38,895 nucleotides of DNA from Eubacterium sp. CAG:251 (GCA_000436835.1 FR889125.1:25576-64470); one strand, 5' to 3'; counted from the first letter of the stretch, positions 7,835 to 16,206 are shown. Program-made: numbers and translations. The notes: generated by a model not told the origin, from the sequence alone.

Positions 7835-9370
7835 TTATACATATTTTGCCGCAAGTGTCATAATCTCTTCCTGATTAGTAGTCTTTGCGTCAACCTCACC
7901 TGAGAGCCTGCCGCCCGACATAACAAGAATTTTATCGCATACGCCTAAAAGTTCTGCCATTTCGGAAGAAACCATAATGACTGTTTTGCCTTTTTTGGCA
8001 AGGTCAAGAATAAGCTGATAAATTTCGTATTTTGCGCCTACGTCGATACCTCTTGTCGGTTCGTCAAGAAGAAGCACGGTAGGGTCAGTCAAAAGCCACC
8101 TTGCAAGGATAACCTTTTGCTGATTACCGCCTGAAAGCGAGCTGATTTTTGTTTCCTGATTAGGAGTTTTAACTCTAAGGGATTTTATATATTCGTCAGT
8201 CGTGTCCTTCATTTTCTTTTTATTAAGAAACGGACCGGTCTGATATTTTTTTAAGCTTGAAATTGTAGTATTTTCTCTGATATTCAAAATTCCGAAAATA
8301 CCTGTTGCACGTCTTTCCTCAGTCAAAAGGGCAAAGCCGTTTTTGATTGATTCGTGCGGATTTCTGTTTTTAACCTCTTTGCCGTCAAGTGTGATTTTTC
8401 CGCTTTTTTTGGTGGTTATTCCAAATATTTGCTCTAAAAGCTCAGTTCTTCCTGAGCCGTCAAGCCCTGCCACACCAAGGATTTCTCCTCTTCTTGCCTG
8501 AAATGAAACATTATTAAGGTTTGTATATTCGCCGCTTAAATTTTCGACATTAAGAAGAACGTCGCCGATTTTATTGTCTTTTTCAGGATAACGGTTTGTA
8601 AGTTCACGGCCAACCATAAGCTTAATGATTTCGTCCATAGTAAGCTCACTTGCTGCCTTTGTGGCAATCCATTTGCCGTCACGCATAATTGTAACGTCGT
8701 CGCTTATGCGCAAAATTTCCTCCATTTTGTGAGAAATATAAATAATGCCGCAGCCTCTGTCCCTGAGCATATTAATAATACGGAAAAGATGTTCAACTTC
8801 TTCCTCGGTAAGCGAGGAGGTTGGCTCATCAAAAACAATTATTTTTGAATTGTAGGAAACGGCTTTGGCGATTTCAACCATTTGCCTTTGCGAAACCGAC
8901 ATTGTGCTCATAACGGCTTTCGGGTCAACGTTTATTTCGAGGTCTTTAAAAACCTTCATTGTTTCGTCATACATTTTCTTTTCACTTGTGAAAGGAAGAT
9001 ATTTTGAAACCTTTGGAAATCTGCCGAGCCACATATTGTCCATAACATTACGCTTGAGCGCTTGGTTGAGCTCCTGATGTACCATTGCAACACCGTTTTC
9101 AAGAGCTTCCTTACTGTTTTTGTAATTAACCTCTTTTCCATCGACATAAATGTGACCGTTGTCTTTGCTGTAAACACCGAAAAGACATTTCATAAGTGTT
9201 GATTTACCGGCGCCGTTTTCACCCATAAGTGCATGAACTGTTCCTTTTTTGACCGTCAACTGTGCATGGTCAAGCGCTTTGACACCCGGGAAAGTCTTTT
9301 CTATATCAACCATTTTTAACAATATATCTTTGTCAGTCGCAGAAACGGATTTATTTATATTGTTTTGCAT
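7835..9370 (-). CDS. mglA: Galactose/methylgalactoside ABC transporter ATPase MglA
   Basis: A duplicated ABC ATPase of the monosaccharide importer class, 511 residues. The first domain carries Walker A GENGAGKST at 50-58, the divergent signature SVSQRQMVEIAKA and Walker B IIVFDEPTSSL. The second has a degenerate Walker A (GLDGSGRTE), an intact LSGGNQQKV and VLLLDEPTRGIDVG. This asymmetry, with one weak second site, is normal for MglA/RbsA/XylG. The start at 9370 is set by AGGAGAG six bases upstream, in place of an in-frame start 42 bases earlier. It lies between mglB and mglC, 77 bases after the mglB stop. The protein powers uptake of galactose or glucose delivered by MglB. Confidence 0.95.
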   Translation of the reverse strand: MQNNINKSVSATDKDILLKMVDIEKTFPGVKALDHAQLTVKKGTVHALMGENGAGKSTLMKCLFGVYSKDNGHIYVDGKEVNYKNSKEALENGVAMVHQELNQALKRNVMDNMWLGRFPKVSKYLPFTSEKKMYDETMKVFKDLEINVDPKAVMSTMSVSQRQMVEIAKAVSYNSKIIVFDEPTSSLTEEEVEHLFRIINMLRDRGCGIIYISHKMEEILRISDDVTIMRDGKWIATKAASELTMDEIIKLMVGRELTNRYPEKDNKIGDVLLNVENLSGEYTNLNNVSFQARRGEILGVAGLDGSGRTELLEQIFGITTKKSGKITLDGKEVKNRNPHESIKNGFALLTEERRATGIFGILNIRENTTISSLKKYQTGPFLNKKKMKDTTDEYIKSLRVKTPNQETKISSLSGGNQQKVILARWLLTDPTVLLLDEPTRGIDVGAKYEIYQLILDLAKKGKTVIMVSSEMAELLGVCDKILVMSGGRLSGEVDAKTTNQEEIMTLAAKYV

Positions 9371-9447
9371 ATGTATCTCTCCTATCTGCTTTGAATAGTA
9401 CGGTTGAGGCAAAAAGCCCCAACCGTATTTTGTGAAGTTGATTTATA

Positions 9448-10557
9448 TTATTTTTCTGAATCTGCTGTGTAAGCCGAATAAGGAATATTTACTCTCCAAG
9501 TGCCTACTACGTTTGCAGTGTCAATACTGTCAAGTGCGTTTGCACCGTTGAGGTAATTACCCATAATTGTTGTGATTGCTGTAGCCATGCCCTGTGCGTC
9601 TTGCTTGATTGTACCAATCATTGAGCCTGACTTGATAGCTGATTTAGCTGCGTCTGTTGCATCAACACCGAATACAGGAATAACCTTTTTGCCATCCTTG
9701 TTGTAGCCTGCTGTTTGAAGAGCAGATACTGCGCCGAGTGCCATTTCGTCGTTGTTGGCAATTACAAGTTCAATCATATTTTTGTTTGATTCTGTGTACT
9801 GAGCAAGAGCTGTGCTCATATAGTTTGTAGCTGCTGCTGATGACCATAAGCCGTCCTGGTCAACAAGATATTTGTTCTTGTTAGCTGCATCATAGAACTC
9901 AAGGTCAGGCTTGCCTGCTTTTTCAAGAACCTTGTTAGCGTCTTCAACGCCGTACTTTGTACGTGCGATTGCTTCCATATTGCCCTCTTGACCTTTGAAC
10001 ATTACATAGCTGATTTTGCCGTCGCCGTTAAGGTCGAGCTTGTCATAGTTGTTTACAAGGTATTCGCCAATCATCTGGCCCTGCATATGACCTGCCTGCT
10101 CGTAGTCTGTTCCTACGAATACGCACTTTTCATAGCTTTCAATAACCGACTGGTCAACAGAACGGTTAAAGAAGATTACAGGAACGTTTTTAGCCTTTGC
10201 AAGATTTATAATGTTTTGAGCTGCGTCATTTGAGCCTGTGTCAACTACATTGACGATAAGCATTGATGAGCCTTTTGCAAGTGCTGTTTGAACCTGCTCG
10301 GTCTGTGTTGTCTGGTTGCCGTTTGCGTCGTAATCGTTATAGGTATAGCCGCCGTCTTTCAAGATTTTATCCATTGATGAACGAACGGTTGAAATGTATG
10401 CGTCGCTGAAGGTGTAATAGAATACCGATATCTCACCTTTGGCAGACGAAGCCGCCTTTGTTGTGCCGCCGTCACCCTTTTTTGAAGAACAAGCTGCAAA
10501 ACCTACTACCATTACTACTGCTAATAATAATGCCAATAACTTTTTCATCTTTTTCAT
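9448..10557 (-). CDS. mglB: Galactose/glucose-binding lipoprotein MglB
   Basis: The extracellular substrate-binding protein of the importer, 369 residues. A lipoprotein signal ends in GFAAC with lipid-anchored Cys23. The periplasmic-binding-protein type 1 fold follows. The calcium loop typical of MglB is present (DLNGDGKI near 190), and later motifs match galactose-binding protein: a Trp in QDGLWSS, IANNDEMALGA, and PVFGVDATDAA, which supply ligand-stacking and hydrogen-bonding residues in the E. coli protein. These make MglB a better match than RbsB or XylF. Translation start: AAGGAGG eight bases before ATG. First gene of the operon, with its own promoter region and a terminator separating it from the upstream sensory genes. 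Confidence 0.93.
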   Translation of the reverse strand: MKKMKKLLALLLAVVMVVGFAACSSKKGDGGTTKAASSAKGEISVFYYTFSDAYISTVRSSMDKILKDGGYTYNDYDANGNQTTQTEQVQTALAKGSSMLIVNVVDTGSNDAAQNIINLAKAKNVPVIFFNRSVDQSVIESYEKCVFVGTDYEQAGHMQGQMIGEYLVNNYDKLDLNGDGKISYVMFKGQEGNMEAIARTKYGVEDANKVLEKAGKPDLEFYDAANKNKYLVDQDGLWSSAAATNYMSTALAQYTESNKNMIELVIANNDEMALGAVSALQTAGYNKDGKKVIPVFGVDATDAAKSAIKSGSMIGTIKQDAQGMATAITTIMGNYLNGANALDSIDTANVVGTWRVNIPYSAYTADSEK

Positions 10558-10602
10558 AAAGATTACCTCCTTAAAATTTTCGTTAAGTCATTGTGTGTCT
10601 TT

Positions 10603-10648
10603 ATTATATCTTTGGTAGATTTAAAATTGAATGTAATTTTTTATTCAA
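10603..10648 (-). promoter_or_regulatory. mglB promoter region with possible operator
   Basis: A perfect -10 TATAAT lies at 10603-10608 on the minus strand. The only correctly spaced -35 is poor (TTCAAT, 10626-10631), as is common at activated promoters. It overlaps an inverted repeat, TTGAAT (10627-10632), 10 bases, ATTCAA (10643-10648), which extends upstream of the -35. This is a plausible site for the AraC-type regulator encoded upstream; the assignment is inference. Confidence 0.4.
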
Positions 10649-10710
10649 AGTGTATAAAAAATTACGATATTTATGATTTATTATGTTAAAATTACTACTC
10701 GAAAAGCATA

Positions 10711-10753
10711 AAAACGGCTTTGACAAGCCAAAATTGACCGTCAAAGCCGTTTT
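10711..10753 (-). terminator. Terminator between sensory operon and mglB
   Basis: A 14-bp perfect stem (AAAACGGCTTTGAC at 10711-10724, complement at 10740-10753) with a 15-base loop and TTTTTATG on the minus-strand exit. It lies directly after the stop of the binding-protein gene. Confidence 0.8.
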
Positions 10754-10762
10754 GAATATTTG

Positions 10763-11752
10763 TTAATTACTGCTTTCGCTAAAGCTGAAAAGTATTTTTT
10801 GAATATCAGGTGAAAACATATTTTTTCGAGTTACAACATAGGTGTCGGTTTCAATTGTGCTTGTTTGCGATTTTTTGCCCGACAGTATTTCAGACGCTTT
10901 TGAAACCGAGGTGTAACCCATAGAAAAAGGATTTTGAACAATCAGTGTATCTATCTCTCCGCTTTCAAGCATATTTACGCAGTTGACATTGCTGTCAAAG
11001 CCTATGCCGAAAACCTTGTTATTCAAATTTAATTCCTTTATTGCATATGCCACCCCGATGGTTGACCATTCGTTGAAGCCTATCAGCACATTGATTTGCT
11101 TGTGCTTTTTTAGTAGCTTTTTTGCACCGGCGGTTGCACTTTCTTTGTTTGATTCAACATTAACTGTATCAACAATTTTTGCATTATCTATTTTGTTTAT
11201 ATAATCGGTAAATCCTTTTAATCGCCCTTTGCCGTTTTCGGTATTTGCGCCATAATTTACTATACCTATATTAATAGACTTTTGCCCCTTGCACAAATCG
11301 ACTGCCTGCTTTGCCGCTTTTTTTCCGGCTTCAATATTGTTTGTACCCACAAAAAGCTCCTTGCCGTTTACATCAACGTCGCTGTCAACCGTGATTACCT
11401 TAATTCCGCTGTTAATGGCTTTTTGAACGGCATCGGCATTTTTTTCAAAATCTATCGCTGAAAGAATTATGACGCCTACATTGTTTGAAACTGCGTTTTC
11501 AATCATTTTGTTTTGGGCGTTGTAATCCTCTTCGTTTTCAGGACCTTCAAATGTAACGTTTACATTGTATTCGGTTGCCGCAGACAGCGCTCCGTTTTTC
11601 ATATCGTTCCAAAAAGTTGAGTCGCTGCCTTTTGTTATTATTGCAATATTGTTGCTTTTGTTGTCAAATTCTGCGCCTTTTGCACAGCCAAACAGGACTG
11701 CAATAAGAAAAAAAGTAAGAGTGAGCAAGGCAGTCGCTTTTTTAATATTCAT
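10763..11752 (-). CDS. Orphan sugar-binding lipoprotein (RbsB-like), probable sensor partner
   Basis: A 329-residue type 1 periplasmic-binding-protein-fold lipoprotein. The signal peptide ends at LFGC with Cys23, and the mature protein reads like ribose/galactose-binding family members (IAIITKGSDSTFWNDMKNGA, VDSDVDVNGKELFVGTNN). It is divergent from MglB and lacks the calcium loop. The ATG at 11752 has AAAGGA seven bases upstream, and an in-frame TTG at 11770 is rejected. It overlaps the histidine kinase gene by 11 bases and is cut off from mgl by a terminator, so it is made with the sensor and not with a transporter. A comparable arrangement is the XylFII-LytS-YesN system of clostridia, where a binding protein presents sugar to the kinase. 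A sensing role here is inferred; it could also feed MglAC. Confidence 0.85.
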   Translation of the reverse strand: MNIKKATALLTLTFFLIAVLFGCAKGAEFDNKSNNIAIITKGSDSTFWNDMKNGALSAATEYNVNVTFEGPENEEDYNAQNKMIENAVSNNVGVIILSAIDFEKNADAVQKAINSGIKVITVDSDVDVNGKELFVGTNNIEAGKKAAKQAVDLCKGQKSINIGIVNYGANTENGKGRLKGFTDYINKIDNAKIVDTVNVESNKESATAGAKKLLKKHKQINVLIGFNEWSTIGVAYAIKELNLNNKVFGIGFDSNVNCVNMLESGEIDTLIVQNPFSMGYTSVSKASEILSGKKSQTSTIETDTYVVTRKNMFSPDIQKILFSFSESSN

Positions 11753-13469
11753 GTTCTTGTCCTTTCTCAATTTTTGGAATTTTAATCGTTACGGTTGTGC
11801 CGACGTCAAGCTCGCTATCAATCGTAATTCCGTATTCCTCTCCGAAATATATTTTCAGTCGGTCATTTACATTCTTAACACCGATACCTTTTGAGTCGCT
11901 TCGGTCCTTTTGAAGAATGGTTTGGCATTGCTCCTGCGTCATTCCCAGTCCGTTATCCTTAACGATTATCACAATATCCTTGCCTTGGCGACGGACAATA
12001 ATTTTAATTTCGCCCTCGTCAACCATTCTATCAAGCCCGTGATAAATTGCATTTTCAATAAACGGTTGAATTGTGATTTTGTTGCACATATAGCCCAAAA
12101 CGCTTTTGTCAACATCAAATGAATAGGTAAATTGGTTTTTGTATCTGTAACTTTGAATAATAAGATAGCTTTCGGCGTGCTTGAGTTCGTCACTTATTGT
12201 TATAAACTCATTGCCGTGGCTTATGCTTATTCTGAAAAGCTTTGCAAGCGCACCCACCATTTTGACTGCGTCCTTGCTGTTGTCCTGCTCACACATCCAT
12301 TGAATTGAATCAAGCGTATTATAAAGAAAATGAGGATTGATTTGAGCCTGCAAGGCTTTCAGTTCCGTCTTTCTGAGAACAATTTCTTCATTGTGAACCT
12401 TTTCCATAAGCGACTGAATCATAAGCACCATATGTTCAAACGATGACGAAAGGGTTTTGAATTCCACAACGTTACTCATATCTGCCTTGTATTCAAATGA
12501 TTCCGCCTGCTTTTCAAATTTTTGCATTGAATCAACAAGCCTTCTGACAGGTCTTGTAACAGTTCTTGAAAGAATAAAATAAACCAAAACCGATATAAAA
12601 AGGCTGAATAAAATCGCAAATGAAGAGCCGATGATTATTTGGCTTTTTACTGCTTGTGTTATTTCGTCATTAAAGCTTACGCCTACTATTTTCCAATTAC
12701 ACGAGGCAAGGGAGGATATGTTATAAATATTATTTCTTTTTCTGTGTATTCCGTCTGCAAGGTCAAAAATCTCATCGGTATTTTCCTTTTTCAATCCCGA
12801 AAAGAGAATTTGCTGCTGTGGGTGATAAATAATTTCGCCTTTTGAATTGATAATGTAGCAATAACCCCTTTGACCGATGCTCACCTTATCAATATATTTT
12901 GCAATTGACGAGAATTTGAAATCAATCACAACAAAAACCTGACGGGCATAAAGATTTGAATATTCTTTTTTTGCAATTGTTACAACCCACGGATATTTGT
13001 TTTCATAAATCGTATTTACGTGGGGTTGAGTAATTGCGTATCCGTCTGTAAGACCTGAAAAAGCAGCTTTGTCAAACGATAAATTTGTAGGATTGCTTTT
13101 TACTTTGTCGTTGTTGTCGTTTCCGTCTAAAAGCAAATTGCCCTGCATATCATAAAGCATCACGCAATAAATATCTTCTTCAAGTCTGGATGCTGTTGAT
13201 ATTGCATTTTGAAGCGACGAGGTATCGGTACAGTTATTCATTTCATCGCAAAGGTTATCAAGTTTGTTTTTTATTGACGAAACATAATTGGAAACGGTTT
13301 CGTTAGCCTGCGACACGGCTTGCCTGCTCGATACATAAGCCGAATCAAACATTGAATTTTTGTAAAATATGCCAAAAAATAATGTAGAAGCAAGAGTTGA
13401 AAATATAACGCCGAAAACAACGATTGCTATAATTAATACAGACAATTTTATTTTGTTACGCTTAAACAT
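11742..13469 (-). CDS. YesM/LytS-type sensor histidine kinase
   Basis: A 575-residue membrane histidine kinase. The order is TM1 (residues 8-34), an extracellular Cache-like sensor domain to about 275, TM2 (about 283-305) and a HAMP linker. The His_kinase module follows with phospho-acceptor His380 in QINPHFLYNTLDSIQ, then an ATPase domain with the N box PFIENAIYHGLD, G1 DNGLGM and G2 GIGVKNVNDRL. This is the YesM class that partners AraC-type response regulators in carbohydrate control. ATG with AGGA seven bases upstream; the start overlaps the regulator stop by eight bases and the stop overlaps the next gene, so all three are translationally coupled. It is expected to sense an extracellular sugar, directly or through the lipoprotein downstream. 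Confidence 0.93.
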   Translation of the reverse strand: MFKRNKIKLSVLIIAIVVFGVIFSTLASTLFFGIFYKNSMFDSAYVSSRQAVSQANETVSNYVSSIKNKLDNLCDEMNNCTDTSSLQNAISTASRLEEDIYCVMLYDMQGNLLLDGNDNNDKVKSNPTNLSFDKAAFSGLTDGYAITQPHVNTIYENKYPWVVTIAKKEYSNLYARQVFVVIDFKFSSIAKYIDKVSIGQRGYCYIINSKGEIIYHPQQQILFSGLKKENTDEIFDLADGIHRKRNNIYNISSLASCNWKIVGVSFNDEITQAVKSQIIIGSSFAILFSLFISVLVYFILSRTVTRPVRRLVDSMQKFEKQAESFEYKADMSNVVEFKTLSSSFEHMVLMIQSLMEKVHNEEIVLRKTELKALQAQINPHFLYNTLDSIQWMCEQDNSKDAVKMVGALAKLFRISISHGNEFITISDELKHAESYLIIQSYRYKNQFTYSFDVDKSVLGYMCNKITIQPFIENAIYHGLDRMVDEGEIKIIVRRQGKDIVIIVKDNGLGMTQEQCQTILQKDRSDSKGIGVKNVNDRLKIYFGEEYGITIDSELDVGTTVTIKIPKIEKGQEHEY

Positions 13470-15045
13470 CGTTTTTTCCTAAATGCTCCTCTCTGTATTT
13501 GTTAGGCGACATACCGTAATATTTTTTAAAGCAATAACTGAAATAGTGTTGGTCACTGTATCCGCATTTTTGTGATATTTCAAAAATTTTCATTGACGTA
13601 CACAACAGTAAATCGCTTGCCGCTTTCATTCTGCGTTCTGTAACAAGGGCAATAAAATTTTGTGACTTCGTTTTCTTTATAAGCGCACTTAAATAGTTTG
13701 GGCTTACACCAAGCTTGTCGCTTGCGTCGGTCAATGATAAATCTTCATTCATATATTCATCGTTTATAATTTGAAGTGCTCTGTCACAAATCGTTTCGCT
13801 TTCGTGCCTTTGTGAGCGTGAAATGATATCTCTTGCATCAAGGCAAAGCGATATTAGTTCTTTTTTATACTGCTCGTTAAAATCGAATGACAGGCGAGAG
13901 GTGAAAGGATTATTTGATGAGAAAAGCTCAGATAATGCGTCATTGTCAGATAAAACGCTTACGCATCTGTGCGCCGTTGCAAGTATTTGAATAATCAAAT
14001 AATTTATTTCGTCACGATTTTTATTTGACAACATATCATTAAGAAATTCACTTATTTCTTCCTTGTTGCCTATTTTTAAAAGCTGCTCAAGCTTATGGAC
14101 GGACTTTTCTATGTCCTCAAGTTCATATATGCTTTTGCGTTCCTGATCGTTAATAAATCTGATATCGCCTGCACCGTCAGAGGTGTATCGTCTTGCCGTG
14201 ATAGCCTGAGCGCAAGCAAGCGACAAAAGCACCGGGCTTTCAACTGTTTGGCTGATACCGATTGTGCATTTTTGGTCGAAAAGCTTTTTTGCGCTTTGCA
14301 CAAGCTCAATTACAGGAAGTCTTAATTTTGTTGACATTTCTTCTGCTTCACTCGTCACAAGCGTAACAATTCTGCCGTTTACAAAAAAGCTTTCGCAATT
14401 TGCATATTTTCCTACAATGCTGTTTACAAAATCAATATGATGTGCCTCGGTGCAGTTTTCACCGCTGAAAGTTTTGAATTTTGACACAACAACGCTGTAA
14501 CAGTCATTGTCGCTTTTAATAAGTCCTAACCTTTTGGCACTGTCTTTTAACTCTTGAGGTGTATAAATATCCTCTCCTGTTCCTAAAAGCAACGGCAAAA
14601 GAAATTCCGTTTTCTTAAGTCTTAACTCGGTTTCTTCATTTGATGTTCCTGTTTTAAGCCTTTCAAATTCTTCGTCCATTTCCACCTTGATTTTTACGAA
14701 TTCTTCGCTGATTTCGCTTGCGGAAATAGGTTTTAAAAGATAACGGATAACATTATACTTAAACGCTTCCTGTGCATATTCAAAATCATCGTATCCGCTT
14801 AAAATAACAAGTTTTGTGGCAGGCCTTATTTCTCTTGCCTTTCTTGCAAGTTCAAGTCCTGTCATAAGCGGCATTTTGATATCGGTCAAAATTAAATCAG
14901 GTTCCAGCTTTTCAAGAAGTTCAAGTGCTTCAATTCCGTTTTCAGCGTCGCCCACAACTTTAAATCCGGCTTTTTCCCAATTTACGCTTTTAATAACAGC
15001 TTCTCTTTGGCGTATCTCGTCATCAACTACAAGCACACTATACAT
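13462..15045 (-). CDS. YesN-type response regulator with AraC HTH domain
   Basis: A 527-residue response regulator. The N-terminal receiver domain has acidic pocket residues in VVDDE, phospho-acceptor Asp55 in LILTDIKMP, and the conserved Lys in YLLKPIS. A long middle region of about 280 residues without a named motif precedes the C-terminal AraC-type double helix-turn-helix (LSLTDASDKLGVSPNYLSALIKK region and IFEISQKCGYSDQHYFSYCFKK region). The start at 15045 is chosen for GAGAGGG six bases upstream; a GTG at 15069 is rejected. It is the first gene of the sensory operon, read from a strong promoter. The likely target is the mgl operon just downstream, and possibly the galactosidase genes; this is inference from position. 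Confidence 0.93.
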   Translation of the reverse strand: MYSVLVVDDEIRQREAVIKSVNWEKAGFKVVGDAENGIEALELLEKLEPDLILTDIKMPLMTGLELARKAREIRPATKLVILSGYDDFEYAQEAFKYNVIRYLLKPISASEISEEFVKIKVEMDEEFERLKTGTSNEETELRLKKTEFLLPLLLGTGEDIYTPQELKDSAKRLGLIKSDNDCYSVVVSKFKTFSGENCTEAHHIDFVNSIVGKYANCESFFVNGRIVTLVTSEAEEMSTKLRLPVIELVQSAKKLFDQKCTIGISQTVESPVLLSLACAQAITARRYTSDGAGDIRFINDQERKSIYELEDIEKSVHKLEQLLKIGNKEEISEFLNDMLSNKNRDEINYLIIQILATAHRCVSVLSDNDALSELFSSNNPFTSRLSFDFNEQYKKELISLCLDARDIISRSQRHESETICDRALQIINDEYMNEDLSLTDASDKLGVSPNYLSALIKKTKSQNFIALVTERRMKAASDLLLCTSMKIFEISQKCGYSDQHYFSYCFKKYYGMSPNKYREEHLGKNDV

Positions 15046-15096
15046 AATTTTCCCTCTCAATAAAATCACTTATTTTGCGTATACTTATCTAAATTT

Positions 15097-15125
15097 ATTA
15101 TATATAAAGTTAATCTATTTATCAA
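15097..15125 (-). promoter_or_regulatory. Sigma-A promoter of the sensory operon
   Basis: Minus strand: TTGATA (15120-15125), 17 bases, TATAAT (15097-15102), about 50 bases upstream of the regulator start. Confidence 0.75.
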
Positions 15126-15203
15126 GTATGTTTGAGTGATAAAAATATGGGTACTTTAAAATCCGATAATTAATGCTTTTTACTGAGTTACTACTCAAAG
15201 CGG

Positions 15204-15235
15204 TCTGACGATTTTTTGAAATTGCGTCAGATTTT
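15204..15235 (+). repeat. Small hairpin with following T-rich stretch
   Basis: TCTGACG (15204-15210) pairs with CGTCAGA (15225-15231), then TTTTGTATT. It looks like a weak intrinsic terminator on the plus strand, yet no plus-strand gene precedes it. Either a small untranslated transcript ends here or the structure belongs to the repeat block that follows. Confidence 0.3.
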
Positions 15236-15284
15236 GTATTATGGGGTACGCTGTCGGTCCCGTCACTCAGTATCGAAAGGTCCA

Positions 15285-15359
15285 CTCGTCGAAACACACT
15301 CCGTGATTAAGGCGAAATGCAAGCATTTGCCAACAATCACTCCATATGTTTCTCCTCTC
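15285..15359 (-). repeat. GAGAAAC...GTTTCGAC element, copy 1
   Basis: A 75-base element read on the minus strand from GAGAGGAGAAAC to GTTTCGACGAG. The edges are shared with the copy at 15384-15460, while the interior differs and contains its own imperfect palindrome (GGCGAAATGC/GCATTTGCC). No reading frame or promoter is associated. Confidence 0.65.
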
Positions 15360-15383
15360 AAAATCTGCCGTACGGTGGTGCGT

Positions 15384-15460
15384 CTCGTCGAAACACACTC
15401 CGTGTTTAAACAATTTTGCAGAGCAAAATCGTAACAAACACTTCGTATGTTTCTCCTCTC
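15384..15460 (-). repeat. GAGAAAC...GTTTCGAC element, copy 2
   Basis: A 77-base direct repeat of the preceding element. It has the same GAGAGGAGAAAC and GTTTCGACGAG edges and the same CACGGAGTGT block, but a different interior palindrome (ATTTTGC-aga-GCAAAAT). The unlike interiors between conserved edges suggest selection for structure, or a mosaic repeat. Confidence 0.65.
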
Positions 15461-15486
15461 CCCACAAAGTCTTTGACTTTGTGGGG
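15460..15486. repeat. Perfect 12-bp hairpin abutting the repeat element
   Basis: CCCCACAAAGTC (15460-15471), a three-base TTT loop, and the exact complement (15475-15486). No T-tract follows on either strand, so it is not a standard terminator. It joins copy 2 of the preceding repeat without a gap. Confidence 0.7.
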
Positions 15487-15530
15487 ACCCCGAAATAAAG
15501 AGTATTCTCGCACACTTTCACAACATAATA

Positions 15531-15566
15531 AAAACGAGGAACATTCTAAAGAACATTCCTCGTTTT
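15531..15566 (-). terminator. Terminator of tRNA-Arg
   Basis: The stem AAAACGAGGAA/TTCCTCGTTTT, with an inner TTCT/AGAA stem across a small internal loop, starts directly after the encoded CCA. TTTTTATT follows on the minus strand. Confidence 0.8.
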
Positions 15567-15643
15567 TGGTACGCTGGAAGGGACTCGAACCCCCGACCTA
15601 CTGGTTCGTAGCCAGTCACTCTATCCAGCTGAGCTACCAGCGC
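15567..15643 (-). tRNA. tRNA-Arg (anticodon ACG)
   Basis: A 77-base cloverleaf with the CCA encoded. The acceptor strands are GCGCTGG and CCAGCGT, with a G1-U72 wobble at the end. The D arm starts GCTC, the anticodon loop CTACGAA is held by ACTGG/CCAGT, and the T loop is TTCGAGT. A34 in ACG is normally edited to inosine by TadA to read CGU, CGC and CGA. It is a single-gene unit with its own terminator. Confidence 0.96.
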
Positions 15644-15710
15644 ATTTATGTGTTGCACTTTTTGTGCTTAGATAATATAACACAAATAAAACAAAAATGC
15701 AACACTTTTT

Positions 15711-16151
15711 TTATTTTTTATAAGGATTATTTGAAATATATTTTTCAAGAATATCTGCGGCAAGCTCCACAAGCTCCGGGCACGGGCGCTTTTTATAGTA
15801 TTCTTTTGTGCGAGGTTCGGCAAGCGGCGAATCGGGGCCGGGCTTTGAAAGACCGAGAAGCTCACGGCATACTATTGAGCCGTTTTCCTCTCTAAATTCA
15901 TTTGCTACAGCTTGAACTCGCTTATAAATTCCTGACTTATCGTCATCATAAAGTGCAGAGATAACGAAGGTCATACCGGAAACGGCTCCGCAAACCTCTC
16001 TCATTCTGCCCATTCCGCCGCCGAATCCGACGGTTAATTTTTCAACAAGCGATTTTGGCATATTCATTTCTTCTGCAAAAGCAGCGGCAACCGCTTGCGA
16101 GCAGTTAAGGCCGCTCATAAAATTTTCTTTAGCTGATTCGCCCTTTGTCAT
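15711..16151 (-). CDS. C_GCAxxG_C_C family protein
   Basis: A 146-residue protein of the C_GCAxxG_C_C family, named for its conserved cysteines and common in anaerobic Firmicutes. The cysteines are Cys17 in NCSQAV, Cys54 in the VCGAVSGM signature, Cys95 in IVCREL and Cys124 in PCPELV; a glycine-rich GFGGGMGRM precedes the signature. No signal peptide, so cytoplasmic. The biochemical role is not established. The cysteines suggest a redox or metal-cluster function, and relatives are often annotated as putative redox-active proteins. The ribosome site is weak (AAAGAGAT about four bases before ATG). It lies 68 bases upstream of tRNA-Arg on the same strand and 55 bases after the zinc-ribbon gene, with no clear terminator on either side. 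Confidence 0.85.
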   Translation of the reverse strand: MTKGESAKENFMSGLNCSQAVAAAFAEEMNMPKSLVEKLTVGFGGGMGRMREVCGAVSGMTFVISALYDDDKSGIYKRVQAVANEFREENGSIVCRELLGLSKPGPDSPLAEPRTKEYYKKRPCPELVELAADILEKYISNNPYKK

Positions 16152-16206
16152 TTTTATCTCTTTTCTTTTTTAATATATTTATACCTATACTATTTGACTA
16201 CTTGTA

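Noticed and set aside
10763..11770. TTG start at 11770 for the orphan binding protein
   Set aside because: The ATG at 11752 has a well-spaced AAAGGA and gives a normal lipoprotein signal peptide.
15285..15460. Tandem repeats as a CRISPR array
   Set aside because: Only two units of 75-77 bases, with differing interiors and degenerate edges, no uniform short repeat or spacers, and no cas genes.
15416..15895. Plus-strand open frame of 159 codons over tRNA-Arg
   Set aside because: Its centre (GLEPPTYWFVA) is the antisense translation of tRNA-Arg, a well-known false ORF. It also overlaps the C_GCAxxG_C_C gene and repeats.
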